A stretch of DNA of 64,000 nt from Psoroptes ovis (Eukaryota; Arthropoda; Arachnida; Sarcoptiformes; Psoroptidae), in NCBI GenBank assembly GCA_002943765.1, contig PQWQ01000016.1, forward strand, positions 248,001-312,000. Reading direction: 5' to 3'. The position numbers and the translations under genes are program-made. Under the pieces are notes generated by a model that had not been told where the DNA came from, did not search any database, and saw nothing but the letters and a program-made list of their open reading frames with translations. Below, in pieces: positions 12,730 through 24,618 of the stretch (its first letter is position 1; the number at the start of each line of letters is the position of its first letter).

Positions 12730-13950
12730 ATGTCTCAACAACGTGAAATATTAAATGTTTCAATTAATGATGATGGAAATCTATTCGTTGCTTGTATGGA
12801 TTCAGGCGTTCGGATTTATAATATGGAACCATTGGTTGGCAAGCTTTTTATTGATTCATCAATTATTGGTTCAGTATCGATTTGTAAGCTGCTGCATCGA
12901 ACAAATCTAATAGCCATTGTAGGTGGTGGACAGCGGCCAAAATTTGCCGACAATACTGTACTAATATGGGATGATCATCAGAAAAAATTTGTGTTAGAAT
13001 TTACATTCGCTAATCGTGTATTATCATTGAAAACAAGACGTGATCATTTATTTGTTTGTGAGCGTAATCGTATTCATTGTTTTTCATTTCCAAATTCACC
13101 AATTAAATTATTTTCAATCGAAACACGTGATAATCCGATGGGCATTTGTGAAGTGACACCATTAACAAATGCAGCTGAGATACAATTACTTGCATATCCT
13201 GGTCATCGTATTGGCAGTGTACAGCTATTAGATTTATCACATACAAATCGTTTTGCAGTGAACAATAATCAAGACCATCAAACATTTTATTTTTCGAAAC
13301 AATCAATGATTAGTGATGATTCACGTACTGAAGCATATGCATCATCATCCATATCACCATCAAGTATTTCAGCGCATACATCCGATATTGCATCGATTGC
13401 ATTGAATCGTTCAGGAACATTATTAGCGACAGCATCACGTAAAGGTACATTGGTACGAATATTTCGTACAATTGACACTGATGTAAATATAGCCAATAAA
13501 TTAAATAATAATAATAATACCAATTCACAACAAAAATATGTACCATTATCACCAGTACAAGTTGTTGAATTTCGTCGAGGTATCGATCAAGCAATGGTTT
13601 ATGGTATTGCATTTTCACCTGATTCCGAATATTTACTTGTATCAAGTGATAAAGGTACTGTACATATATTTGCATTAAAAGATACACGATTGAATCGTCG
13701 ATCAACATTATCATCGATGCCAATCGTGAATAATATGCAATTAGCCAGTTATGCATTAGCTAAATTTACATTAGCCGCTGAATGTGCTTGTGTTTGTACA
13801 TTCGGTTACAATGATCGTAATACTGTTTATGCAATCTGTGTTGATGGTACATTTCATAAATATATTTTCAAAAATGATGGAACATGTAAACGTGATAATT
13901 TCGATACATTTTTAAATGTACCAGAAGAAGCAGACCATATTTTACTATGA
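12730..13950 (+). CDS. WDR45: WD repeat phosphoinositide-interacting protein 4 (WIPI4)
   Basis: WIPI4 is a seven-bladed PROPPIN that binds PI3P on forming autophagosomes and partners with ATG2. This is one exon of 406 residues, slightly longer than the vertebrate protein. Diagnostic stretches are SGVRIYNMEPL near the N-terminus, LIAIVGGGQRPKF, VLIWDDHQKKFVLEFTF, ETRDNPMGICEV, and SDKGTVHIFALKDTRLNRRS. The C-terminal AICVDGTFHKYIF also matches WIPI4 better than WIPI3. The lipid-binding motif is FRRG (residues about 281-284). Two low-complexity insertions (around 185-215 and 255-275) lengthen loops between blades. The start lies 288 bases after the RACGAP1 stop, and the intervening sequence includes a GC-rich patch at about 12540-12575. 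AATAAA is at 14069. The gene is convergent with the ASX-like gene. Confidence 0.95.
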   Translation: MSQQREILNVSINDDGNLFVACMDSGVRIYNMEPLVGKLFIDSSIIGSVSICKLLHRTNLIAIVGGGQRPKFADNTVLIWDDHQKKFVLEFTFANRVLSLKTRRDHLFVCERNRIHCFSFPNSPIKLFSIETRDNPMGICEVTPLTNAAEIQLLAYPGHRIGSVQLLDLSHTNRFAVNNNQDHQTFYFSKQSMISDDSRTEAYASSSISPSSISAHTSDIASIALNRSGTLLATASRKGTLVRIFRTIDTDVNIANKLNNNNNTNSQQKYVPLSPVQVVEFRRGIDQAMVYGIAFSPDSEYLLVSSDKGTVHIFALKDTRLNRRSTLSSMPIVNNMQLASYALAKFTLAAECACVCTFGYNDRNTVYAICVDGTFHKYIFKNDGTCKRDNFDTFLNVPEEADHILL

Positions 13951-14396
13951 CCACATTTGACATTCATACGGAATAACAGTAAAGTTGGAGTGAAAAATTT
14001 AAATTCAAAATCTACCAAATATGGAACAGAAAAGCCAATTGAAATTGAAATAATGATAATAATGAATCAATAAAATGATATATAAATTACTTTCATATTA
14101 TTTATTCGAGTAAAATCAAAAATAATTGTTTTTTTAAATAAAGTCATAAAACGTGTGACATATTGATATATATATGGATAAATGTAAAGAAATACACAAA
14201 TTTCATATATAAATGTGGATGAATACACAAAGTTTTTTTCAAAAATAAATTACACTATACACATATTTTTTTGAGACATTTATACAATATTTTTCAATTA
14301 AATCATATAATCAGCATCAAAATTTCAGTCGTTACTAATATTTGTTGCTATTGAATTATTTTCCATCAGTGATTGATTATATTCGCATATTGGCAG
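13951..14396. other. Shared 3' flank of convergent WDR45 and ASX-like genes
   Basis: This 446-base AT-rich stretch holds the forward poly(A) signal AATAAA at 14069 for WDR45 and, on the opposite strand, TTTATT at 14101-14106 (AATAAA in reverse) for the ASX-like gene. The two 3' UTRs probably overlap by tens of bases. No coding potential is seen. Confidence 0.6.
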
Positions 14397-17300
14397 TCAA
14401 TTTGGTTTCGGTTGCTTATTAGAATCGAAACGATATCGCATAATTTTAACGAAAAAATTCAAATAATTGATGAATTTCAGTGACATACTCATGTATAATA
14501 TTGTATTAAGATTTTGTATTTGTTCTTTTTCAGACATTAATAGAAAATAAGTTGTATCAAACACTTCATTTGCTTGCTGACCGATGAAATTGAATCTTTT
14601 AAGCAACTTCTCATTATTATTTGATTGATTATTAATGATTTCATCGTATTTAAATGCTTTCAATTTTTGCATTAAATGAACATCAAATGATTGCTTAGCT
14701 TCTAGATGTGTTTGTTGCAATTGGTGATTCATTGATGTCAAAGATGAGGTCATTGCAATCAATGCTTTTATGGACATGATTGTATTAATCAATGCACTAC
14801 GTACACAATTTATATTTTTCATTATGATCGTTTCAAACAACTGTGATGATAATAATTGAGGATCATATTCAATCCAATGGCGAAATATTATTGCTAAATT
14901 TTCAATAGATTTTGATGATAAACGAATACAACGTGTGAAATTTCGAAAACAACTGCTTTGCCATAAAAATTGCATCTGATTCATAACTGGCATCAACATC
15001 AATTTGCCTTTTGTTTCATCATTAGCAGTTGACACAGATGCGGATGCTGTTGATGCCAATTTTAATGATAAATTTTCATTAGGTATTATTTTATTTTCAA
15101 CAACAACAAATGGTGTCATAATTGGCATCAGATTAGTTGTGGCTGCTGCTGCTGCTGTCGACGGAACTTTTTCTTCTGATTTTTCATCAGTCTTATTATA
15201 AGATAATGATGGATTTTTTGGACGTCTGCCACGACGTTTAGGAATTTTATCTGTGATTGCTTTCTTTGAAGAATTTTCCATAGCAACATTATCGATTGGT
15301 TGATGCTGCCCTACAAATGTGATTTCATTCATGGCCATATTAACAATGAATTCTTGTTTATGCGGTTTATGCATCAAATTTGCTGACATTTGTTGAGACT
15401 TGGATTTTGTCATTTTATCATTCGACCTGATACGAAGGAATAGAATAAATTATAACAAAAAAGGAATCAATATATGGCGGAACACTTACAAATTATCTGA
15501 TTTTCCCATATTCATTTTTGATGAGTCGAAATTTGAGAAGTTGTTGGATTTATCATTATTGATTTTTGTTGATGCTGATGGTGATGATGATGACGAACAC
15601 AAGGGATTCGCTGATATTTGACTATTATTCAAATCAGCATTTTGATAAGTATTACCATTATTATTGATATACCAAGTTGTCATTGGTGAATTTCTATGAT
15701 GATCTGATGTTGATAATCTTGGCATTTGCTGAACATTTGATATTTCATCATTCATTTTTTGGCCATAATTGCGAGAATATGTTGAACGTTGATCACAATT
15801 GATTTTGGAAGGTGATGATGATGGAGGATCTACATATGAATATTTATACACATTATTGTTAAATGCACTTGATATATTACTATGATTTGGATTTTCATCC
15901 AGCTTAGGACGTTTATTATAATTCGATGGAGACGATGAAGGTATTCGTGATGAATCTGTACTTGATGAATATGTCATCATATTACTAGTTGGAACCATTG
16001 ATATACAATTATTAACATTCTCATCTAATTTGTTGCGCTTGATTTTAGATAATTCCAGTTTTGTTTGGTTAGATGTTCTTGGCAGAGCTGTCATTATTAT
16101 TTTTGGTAATGCTGAACTATTACTATCAAATATCACTTGTATCGGTTGAACTTTGACCATCGATGATTTGACATCCATACTTGCTTTAGTTTGAGCTGAT
16201 TCTCCTTTGATTGGGGTGGCTAGAAAATATAAGAAATTATGAATTACATTTATTATTAATTGAATTTCACTTACCATTCATGATACGGGGTTTCAATTCA
16301 TCTCTTATGATCGGAACATTTTCATTAGTTTCTTCAGTAATTTCAATTGGCACTTCTGAATCATTAACTTGTTCAACCTCAATCATTTCACTTTGTTCAA
16401 CATCATTTAATCTTTCATCAGATGAAACAGTATCATCGACTGTATACGAATCATCCAATTCAATCAAATTTACTTGTTGTGATTCTTTCTTTCTTTGTTT
16501 GATATCTGAATTCAATGTTGTTGCAGGCTTCATATTTCCAATTTCTTGATGTTTTTCATTCCTGGATAATGTTCTTTTTATACTTTTGAACAAAATTTTG
16601 GGATCATCTTGTTTATTGATTATAGTCTTTGAAAAATCAGCTTCTAATTGTAGATCATTTTTTGTTTGTGACATAGCACTTCTGAGTGGTAAATATGACC
16701 AGAATTTTTTGTTGATTGGTTGTTGTTGTGACAATACTTTCTGTGAATTATCTGTGGCAGTTGTAGCTCCTTTGGATTCAGGAACTTGTTGTTTACGTTG
16801 TATTTGCTGAACCTTATCGACACAATGTACATATGCATTCATGAATGCCATACCTTGTTCATATTTTTCATCTTCAGTTGGTGTTTTAGGCAAATCTTCA
16901 TCTGGTACACGAAAAACTGGCTCGAAATATTTCAATTTTAATGGATCTAAGCGATTTCTAGCTTTCTCCATTTCTCGTTTCATTTTGGCCAATGATTCAG
17001 TCGTTAATTTTCCTTCAACAAGGCGATTAAAGTAATTGTTGACTGCACTTGTAAAATATTCATTTGTAAATGCAGTTTCGGATGGACATATTACATTATT
17101 ATCTAATACTAATTGATCACATTTCGGTAATAATTTTGTTAAATGATATTGATAATAGGCTGGTAAACGATCGAAATTTTGTCGAGTCAATATTTGTGTC
17201 CAATTAAAATCACATAATAACGATTGCGGTGTATTCAAATCGATTCTATGATTTTCTAAATCTCTGATCTTAGCTATTTTACTCATTTTATGTTTTGATT

Positions 17301-17862
17301 TTCTCTTAATTCGAACACGATCAACTACCTTATCACAATGTTTTTCTAATGATAATATTAATTGCCGTCCTAATTGGGGATTTTTTTGTGCAGCTCTTAT
17401 TATTTGCAATTGATTCTTGAATGCAATCAATTTTTCTTGTAGGAATTCCTTTGATGGCTTAAGTTTCATTCCGTTGGTCACTGGTGTTAATAATGAATGA
17501 TAATGTCTTCTTCTTCCAACACCACTAGTGTTATTTTTCGTTCGACGAACCGTTGTAGATGCTCTTTTCTTGCGCACATTTGAATTCTTTGTAGATTTCG
17601 ATTGGGCTGTTACCGGTAATTTTTTACCAGGTTTTCTCCCTCTTTTAGATTGTGTCGCTGATGTCGTTGCGGCTACTGATTTTTCATCAGATTTTAATTT
17701 ATTTTTACTTCTTGGACGACCTTTTGCGCCTTTAGTCGCCGTTTTTGGTTTCATTTTTCTAACATATTTACGTTTAACTGTTGATTTATCATTGATGTCA
17801 TTCAAAGTTGATGGTGGATTGACAACATTTTTGGTTGCTGATTTTTTTCTGGCCATAATCAT
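14397..17862 (-). CDS. Asx: Additional-sex-combs-like protein with DEUBAD domain
   Basis: ASX/ASXL proteins activate the BAP1/Calypso deubiquitinase that removes ubiquitin from histone H2A (PR-DUB, Polycomb group). Three coding exons, 17862-16275, 16219-15490 and 15426-14397, join in phase to 1,115 residues. A 5' UTR intron at 17921-17863 ends directly before the ATG, and an in-frame TAA lies just upstream in the leader, so the start is well set (a second ATG is at 17856). The DEUBAD (about 209-318) has LLPKCDQL and a NEYFTSAVNNYFNRL segment matching the conserved ASXL NEF region. The basic N-terminus carries AT-hook-like KGRPRSK and KRGRKPGK; a third (RRGRRPKNP) is at about residue 837. Neither the usual N-terminal HARE-HTH nor the C-terminal PHD finger is present. 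The C-terminal 300 residues are helical and unrecognised. Another DEUBAD protein (NFRKB type) is less likely. Confidence 0.78.
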
Positions 17863-19408
17863 CTAAAAAGTAATAAAACAATTAAAACAATTTCCATGAT
17901 TATCAAAATGAAAAAACTTACAGAATTATGCAATTAGAATTGATCAAAAATTTGAATATGAAGACAGATATTTGATCAATCTAATTTCGATTGATCATTT
18001 GTGATGAATTTTAATTAATGTCATTCGTTTGAATCAAAACAAATTAAAGAATTATTTTAATTAATGAAAAATTTGCACCAATTATCAAGATAATCATCAA
18101 CAAAACAAAAATCAAATGTTGACAAAATAGAGATAGTTTTGAGCACAAAATGCTTAGCAACATTTGATCGATCTCTATTTTCGATACTACTACCAAAAAT
18201 AATTAGCTGAAAAATTTCCTAGCAAAAAAATATTTTTGCACACATTTTCATGCTACTACAACGATAATAAAGATTGGAAAAAAATTTGTAAACAAACAAT
18301 GAAACGAATTCATACAGTGATGGTTGATTTCGTTCATCGAACAATTTCGAATGCGACTCAATAGATGGAGATGTGAGCGTGGCGGTGAATTGTAAACTTC
18401 AAAATTTTAAAATTTGAAAAAAACTGAGAAATTGAACTTGTTTTTCTTATTTTAAAGTGTATTAAATCGTTGAGAAAAACTCCAATCGAATACATATTAT
18501 TGAATCATCGATGTGATGCTAATAATCAATGCAATAACATGGGTAAAAAGAAAGAAAACCAAAGAGTAATCGGTAAATGCTAAACAAGAATCAATTTAAA
18601 TTATTTTAAAAATTTATTCTGCCACTGACACATGACGTTTTTCAATTCAAAATGTTCTAAATATAAATTTTTGTGATATCCAGAAATTACAGGCACAAAA
18701 TATTTCAATCAAATACAAGAGATTTATTGGAAATAAATTAAGAAATTGATTGATTGATTAATTACATCAAATACATGTGATTCAATATCATTCATTGTTG
18801 TTGCCATGTACTTGAATAAATGCTACATTTTATTTTAACCTTAAATTCTAACATTATGAAATTGTTTTGATTAATTTCAACATTTTGATTATTTAAAATG
18901 TTTCTCTTTACAATCATTCAATGATTTAAGAAATAATTGATGATTATTTTTCCGAATGTTTCAAGTACGAATCGATCAATCATCATATTTTAAATTATAT
19001 AATTATAAAATTTACGGATTGAAATAATAAATTCAATGCATATAATTTCGGTTATTTCGATTAATATTGATCATAAATCGATCAATCAATCGATTAATCA
19101 TTGATTGATTGATTAAAACCAGATTAAACTAGTGATTAGATTCAATTGTGTGTGTGTAATAATGGAAAACACCCAAAACATGTTGATTAATGTTGATGAA
19201 TATGCGCATATATTCGATGACAGTTTTTTTTCAAAATTCGGTGAACAAAGGCTTGATTGGTGTTGGGCAATGTTGCTGTATGATATATGTTGATGTACTA
19301 CCCATACATACATCCGTCAAATTCATTGATGTTAAGCATTAAATAAAAACATTAAATTACTCAACAGATTGATGGTATGTATTGATATTTAAAAATAAGG
19401 AAAAATAA

Positions 19409-19414
19409 CACGTG
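19409..19414. promoter_or_regulatory. CACGTG E-box, distal upstream of bHLH gene
   Basis: A perfect palindromic E-box lies 5.0 kb upstream of the bHLH-Orange coding start. CACGTG is the site bound by CLOCK/CYCLE and by clockwork orange in insects. One six-base match is weak evidence alone. Confidence 0.25.
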
Positions 19415-20304
19415 TACGAATCCATGTGATTTGAACAGATGCATAAATATTACGATCGATTGATTAATTTACAAGGATATTAATATCTGTGCTATGAATG
19501 AATTTATTCCTCAATTTTAAAATAATTTTTAAAGCATTTAAACTGTTGAAAAATTGCCCGATTGATAAATATTCGATAAGATTATTTTCAAACTTGCAAA
19601 ATTTATCTTTTTTTAGTGTTAAATTCGTGAAAATTTTTTAGATTAATCCTTGCTTTATTCATTTCTTACACAGAAACTATCATGTTAAATGACAACGAAT
19701 CATTTTATTTTATTCATATTTAATCTTTTTGAATTAAATACATTGTATATATGATCATATGGAATGAATATTCAACATTGAATATTACTGAATTAAATGT
19801 GAAATTCAAATTTCATTTATTTTTTCGGTGAATCGGAAAAACAAGAAAATAAATAAAGGGTTAATAAGGGTTAATAGCCATAGATATTATATAAATGCAC
19901 ATGAAGTTAACGATGAAAATATGAACATAAACTTGTTGATAATGAATGAATGAATGGTTTTATGAAAATCTTCAAAACAGCAATAGCAAAACCCTTTGAA
20001 ATAAATTTCTTGGAATTTTCTTTTTCTTACATTTCATTTACAATTAAATACATACAAATAATCATTAAATCAATCGACACAGGTCAAATCAGGTGAATAG
20101 ACTAATAGTCCAACGTATAAATAGAAAAAATAATAATTATGATGATAATCAAATGAACATGTGAATATTTTTTTCAAATTTTAAACTTGAATATTTGAAA
20201 TTTAAATAATCAATGATGAATGAGGAGATGAAGGGTTGAATGCAAATATGTCATTGATTCATTGATTAATTATTGATTTGAACAAATTTGAAAGAAAAAA
20301 TTGG

Positions 20305-20323
20305 CAAAGGGTTAAGACCTTTG
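20305..20323. repeat. Small hairpin CAAAGG-GTTAAGA-CCTTTG
   Basis: Six-base perfect arms flank a 7-base GTTAAGA loop. A second hairpin of the same design sits at 20925-20943. Both contain the GGGTTAA motif that recurs across this interval. Confidence 0.5.
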
Positions 20324-20367
20324 GCTTTAGAGCTTAACTCAATCAAAATTTCCGAAAAATATTTTGC

Positions 20368-20382
20368 CCGGTTATAAACCGG
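20368..20382. promoter_or_regulatory. Perfect palindrome CCGGTT-ATA-AACCGG
   Basis: Two AACCGG half-sites are inverted around a 3-base spacer. The AACCGGTT family of sites is bound by Grainyhead/CP2 factors, though the classic site has no spacer. GC-containing palindromes stand out in this AT-rich stretch. A regulatory role is inferred. Confidence 0.3.
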
Positions 20383-20924
20383 ATTTGATTTACTGAAATT
20401 TTTTATTTTTAATTTCTTACCGATTATTTATCCGTATTTTTGAGTATTTCTTCAATTCAAAAATTCAAATATGATTGAATGCTCAAGTCAAAGAGATTAC
20501 TATGTGTAATTCTATGATTAAAAAATATTTATTCATTTTTATACATTTGAAAATCTTGTTTGAATTTTTCTCAAATATATTTTATCTTGTGCCGATTACA
20601 ACTATTAACCCTTTCTTTTTTTTTCTCGCGAATGGCTAAACACCTTTATCATTTAATGATTAGAAATGAATGAAAGAAAAAAAATTATTATCATCATTCA
20701 ACCAAGAAGTAATGATGTTGTTGTGTACAAATAGAAAAAATTTATGAGGTCACTGTCCTTGGATTATGTGCAAAAAAAAATGCAAATTTATCAAAATGTC
20801 CATCGAATGAAATTTTTGTATGATGAATAATAACAAAAATTTTCAATCAATGATCATAATGATGTTAATGATGATCAACATCAGTATCAACCTGATCAAG
20901 CTGAACAATGTGCCGGGTCGAAAA

Positions 20925-20943
20925 AAAAGGGTTAAAACCTTTT
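20925..20943. repeat. Small hairpin AAAAGG-GTTAAAA-CCTTTT
   Basis: This is the second copy of the hairpin design at 20305, with arm and loop changes that keep pairing intact. A further pair of complementary hexamers (TAAGCC and GGCTTA, between about 20947 and 20985) follows at once. Confidence 0.5.
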
Positions 20944-22130
20944 CGATTAAGCCACTTTTCGTAGCCGGTGGGTCGGTCGGCTTAGCTATTCAAGTGAGAA
21001 CAAAAAATAATGATTCACTGGTCAAAGAGAACAAAATTCATCAAAATCTTGATTAATATTATTTTCTATGATCACGTTTTTTTTTGTTTTTGTAAAAATG
21101 TTCATTTTTACATTGTTGGCCATTAATCATAGAAACACTTGCAAATATATGCCCAAAGAACAAATCAATCATTTTGATCACTTTGATTGAATGAAAAAAA
21201 AATTGAAATTTCTGGCTGATGATTATTTAGGTGAAATTTTTTACCACCGAAAAAGATTGTATTCAATCAGGTTAATCAAATGATTATTCAAGAATTTTTT
21301 GATAAAATAAAATTGTATTAATTGGATTGTTGCAATATTTACAGATGTCAAAAATTATTGAAAATTCAAATGTATAAAATTTAGATCAATGAGATTCATT
21401 TTCATGTTTTTTTTGAATTTTTGAAAATATTTGATTTTTTAAAAATAATTTTTAAAAAATTTTCCTCAAATTATCAAACGATGATTAAATGCAATTTTGA
21501 AATTTCCATAATTATAATTTCCATCATAATTATTGATTGAAAATTTAAATAATTTCTAAGAAAATTAACTGAAAGGGTTAACACAACTATACACACACAC
21601 CTAAAGATGAAGACATACATTTATCATCATTTAATTATCCATTTTTTAAAAATGTAATTTTCAAGTTTTTTTCTCATTCTTCATCTAATCAACTTGGCCA
21701 TCTACGTTTAATAACCGGCTTTTCTTAGACATCGAAATTTGAAATTTTTGAATGCATTTCTTGCGCACACACTCACATATGTATTTAACCCTTTGATGGC
21801 AACAACATTCGTTTCGTTTTTGTTGTTTCTTATTCAAACATTCAAAATGTTTAATTATAAATCTCGTATGTATTTCTAGGTATTCTTATCCTAAAAAAAA
21901 TATTTCCACATTTTTCAATTGAAATACTTTTTTGAAAGCATCTTTACATACATATATAATTAAGTAAAAATTATAATTATTGCAATTATACACTATTAAA
22001 TAATGATTATAATTAATGATCATTATTTCATTTGTCTAAGACTGAGACTGATTCAGACAATCACAAAAGCAAATAGAAATGAAAATGTATAATAAATAAA
22101 AAACAAAATATCAAGTGGTGTTTTATAATA

Positions 22131-22136
22131 CACGTG
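22131..22136. promoter_or_regulatory. CACGTG E-box, upstream of bHLH gene
   Basis: Second perfect CACGTG in the upstream interval, 2.3 kb before the coding start. Its context ACACGTGAC resembles circadian E-boxes. Confidence 0.3.
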
Positions 22137-24260
22137 ACTATATTTGACTACTACTATCTATTGCTATTCATAAGTACATTTATTTTGATATTAATTTATA
22201 TTAATATCAATAAACATGTTGTCACATATTTATGACTTTGATTTTGTAGATAATTTTCATTATTGAATTTAATACTATTTTACAGTAATTTACAACCAGA
22301 AAAATATGAAGAAAATGTCTTTGAAATAAATCATATCAATAAAATAATTTGATGATACATTCATTTGCTAATAAATTCATCGATTGATTGATTGATAAAA
22401 ATTTATATTTTAAACTCATATATTTTTAAAATGACAGGCGAATAATGATTGACAAATAAAATTGAATAATAAATAAATAAATAAACAAACAAATCAATAG
22501 ACAGTAGACAGACATGATAATCGAATAATTTTTTGAATGATAAAAACAAGATATGAAAAAATATTTCAAGTCTAAAATTCATATTTCAAGCCAATAAATA
22601 TACGTATGTGTACAGATGTAGATTCATAAACATACATAAATACATTACAAATATCAAATATATCTACTTGTCTATAGACTGAATACACATTGAAATGTAT
22701 GTGTATGTGCATGTATATGTGTTTCGGTGTATAGGATGTATTTCGGTGTATTTTTTTTATCCCTTTAATCACTAATAGTCGAAAATAAGAAGTAGAAGAA
22801 AATAACCAGAAAAATAGCAGCCAATATTGCCGATAGTACATACAAAATACACATGTATTACTGTGTATGTGTTCATATATATATAAAAATATCTGTTTTT
22901 TGAAATCTTTTCTTTTTTTTTGAATTATCATTTGAAATATACATCATATACATCGACAAACATTTGTTCTTCTGTTTTGTTAGTTTGTTAGTCGGCTTGA
23001 TTTTGGTTTAGATTGTATGGTTATATGATTGTATATTTGCATTTGTAGTCGGTATTTGTCTTGATTTTCATTTATTTATTTATTTATTTATTTATCTGTT
23101 CTGTGTGATATTGAATTTGGTAATTTTACAATTTTTTAATGTTTATTTTTATTTTGAATCTAAATGTGTCTACTGCTTTGGCATATGTGTGACTGACTGA
23201 TATGCAATGTGAATTTCGAAATTCAGTGTTTTTGATTTTGTATTGTTTTTTTTGTTTGTGATAAAACGAATCAATGAAATGAAATGATATGAATTCATGT
23301 AGATAAGGCACACACGAAGAAACCCACACATACAGACACACACACACACAAACACCATCAGACCGTCGACCGAATTTCGATGACGAACAAACTGAAACTC
23401 AACGACTACGACGACGACTTTAGAGGATCAAGAATTTATTTGTGTTTGTAATAATATCAAATAATAATGATTGTAATAATAAATAATTCAATATATTTGT
23501 GAATATATATTGAATATTCAATATTGAATGTTTAATATTGAATTTATTGTTATGATTGTCATTGTTATTTAATGTTTTTCAATTTTATTATCGAATCAAA
23601 TATCATTCGAGTATTGATTCGATATTGAAAATGTATTGTGATTTTTGATCATCAAATACCAGCCAAGCATCGAATACCAGCCAAGCAACAGCGACGATAA
23701 TGTGAATTTTACGAAAGAAATAAATGGATAAAGGATGTTTGCTTCATCAATTTTCAAAAATGTAGAATTGATCAAATATTTTGTTTTCAAATTTGATTTC
23801 TTTGTGCAATTTTTTTTATTTTCAAAAAAAAAAATGATTTTTGTGTGATTTTCCAATCATTATTATTATGATATGAACAATAAATTGTTCATATTAAATG
23901 TTAAATGTTTTTTGTTTTTGTCAATTGAATGAAATTCAATGAAAAAGGTATGAATTTAGTTTGTTGATTGAACGAATTCAATTATTTTTGATCATTCTCA
24001 AGCACTGATCATTGACAAATCAAATTGATTTGTTAGACAAATTATAGCCCATGATAGCCTTGATTTTAACCTGAAATTCATTTTTTCCAAATTATTTTTT
24101 CGTTTTAGTTCTCAGATATTATAACCATCATTTACGATCATATTGCCACCCATGATAGTGTTATTATTATGGATTATTATCTCAAAAATAGTGAAATTCA
24201 AGTATAAATTCCAAGATAATCAGTGTGATATTTGAGGAATGCAAGGATAAGAAATTCAAA

Positions 24261-24372
24261 ATGGTAAGTTTACAAATTCATTTTTTCAAAAAAATTAAAT
24301 TTAAACCTTATTGATCATAGATAAATGTTTGAAAATTTTCAATAGACAATGTTCAAATATCAATTAGTTTGA
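24261..24372 (+). other. Probable leader intron and spliced upstream ORF of the bHLH gene
   Basis: An ATG at 24261-24263 is followed directly by a strong donor (GTAAGT at 24264). Acceptor AG at 24344-24345 gives an 82-base intron. Splicing joins the ATG to a short frame (MTMFKYQLV, then TGA at 24370) that ends 48 bases before the main start. Use of the alternative AG at 24319-24320 also gives a short stop-terminated frame. This would make a small upstream ORF that could dampen translation. Predicted from splice signals only. Confidence 0.35.
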
Positions 24373-24420
24373 AAAGAAAAAATTTGAGAATTCAACAAAT
24401 GAGTCATTAATTTACAAACA

Positions 24421-24587
24421 ATGAATGAAAAAACAACAGTATCGACTGCAGCACCAACAGCAGCAGCAACAGCAACATCAACGACTACAACATCTTCGAC
24501 AACGTCATCACCATCAACAACAGCATCTCCATTGATGAATGGTCATGGTAAGCAACAAATCGATGCAAATATTGCCAACAGCAATAC

Positions 24588-24618
<31 letters not shown>

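Larger units (their letters stand above)
17863..24260. other. Gene-free 6.4-kb interval upstream of the bHLH gene
   Basis: The left end holds the ASX-like 5' UTR intron (17921-17863, donor GTAAGT) and its promoter. The rest lies 5' of the bHLH gene. It contains repeated GGGTTAA motifs (19858, 19868, 20309, 20605 reverse, 20929, 21575, 21785 reverse), two matching small hairpins, a CCGGTT-ATA-AACCGG palindrome, two CACGTG boxes and TGAT/GATT simple repeats. A GC-richer patch at about 23310-23430 could hold the transcription start. Longer open frames here (for example 20820-21056) look like chance. Treating the interval as regulatory is inference. Confidence 0.5.

Noticed and set aside
13310..13756. 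148-codon minus-strand frame within WDR45
   Set aside because: Shadow of a strongly recognised beta-propeller on the other strand.
20820..21056. 78-codon plus-strand frame
   Set aside because: The N-terminal part is simple ATG/AAT sequence, the middle is over the GGGTTAA hairpin, and there is no splice or family support.
22572..22931. 119-codon minus-strand frame
   Set aside because: Tyr/His/Ile-rich translation of CATA/TATG repeats; no start context or conserved pattern.
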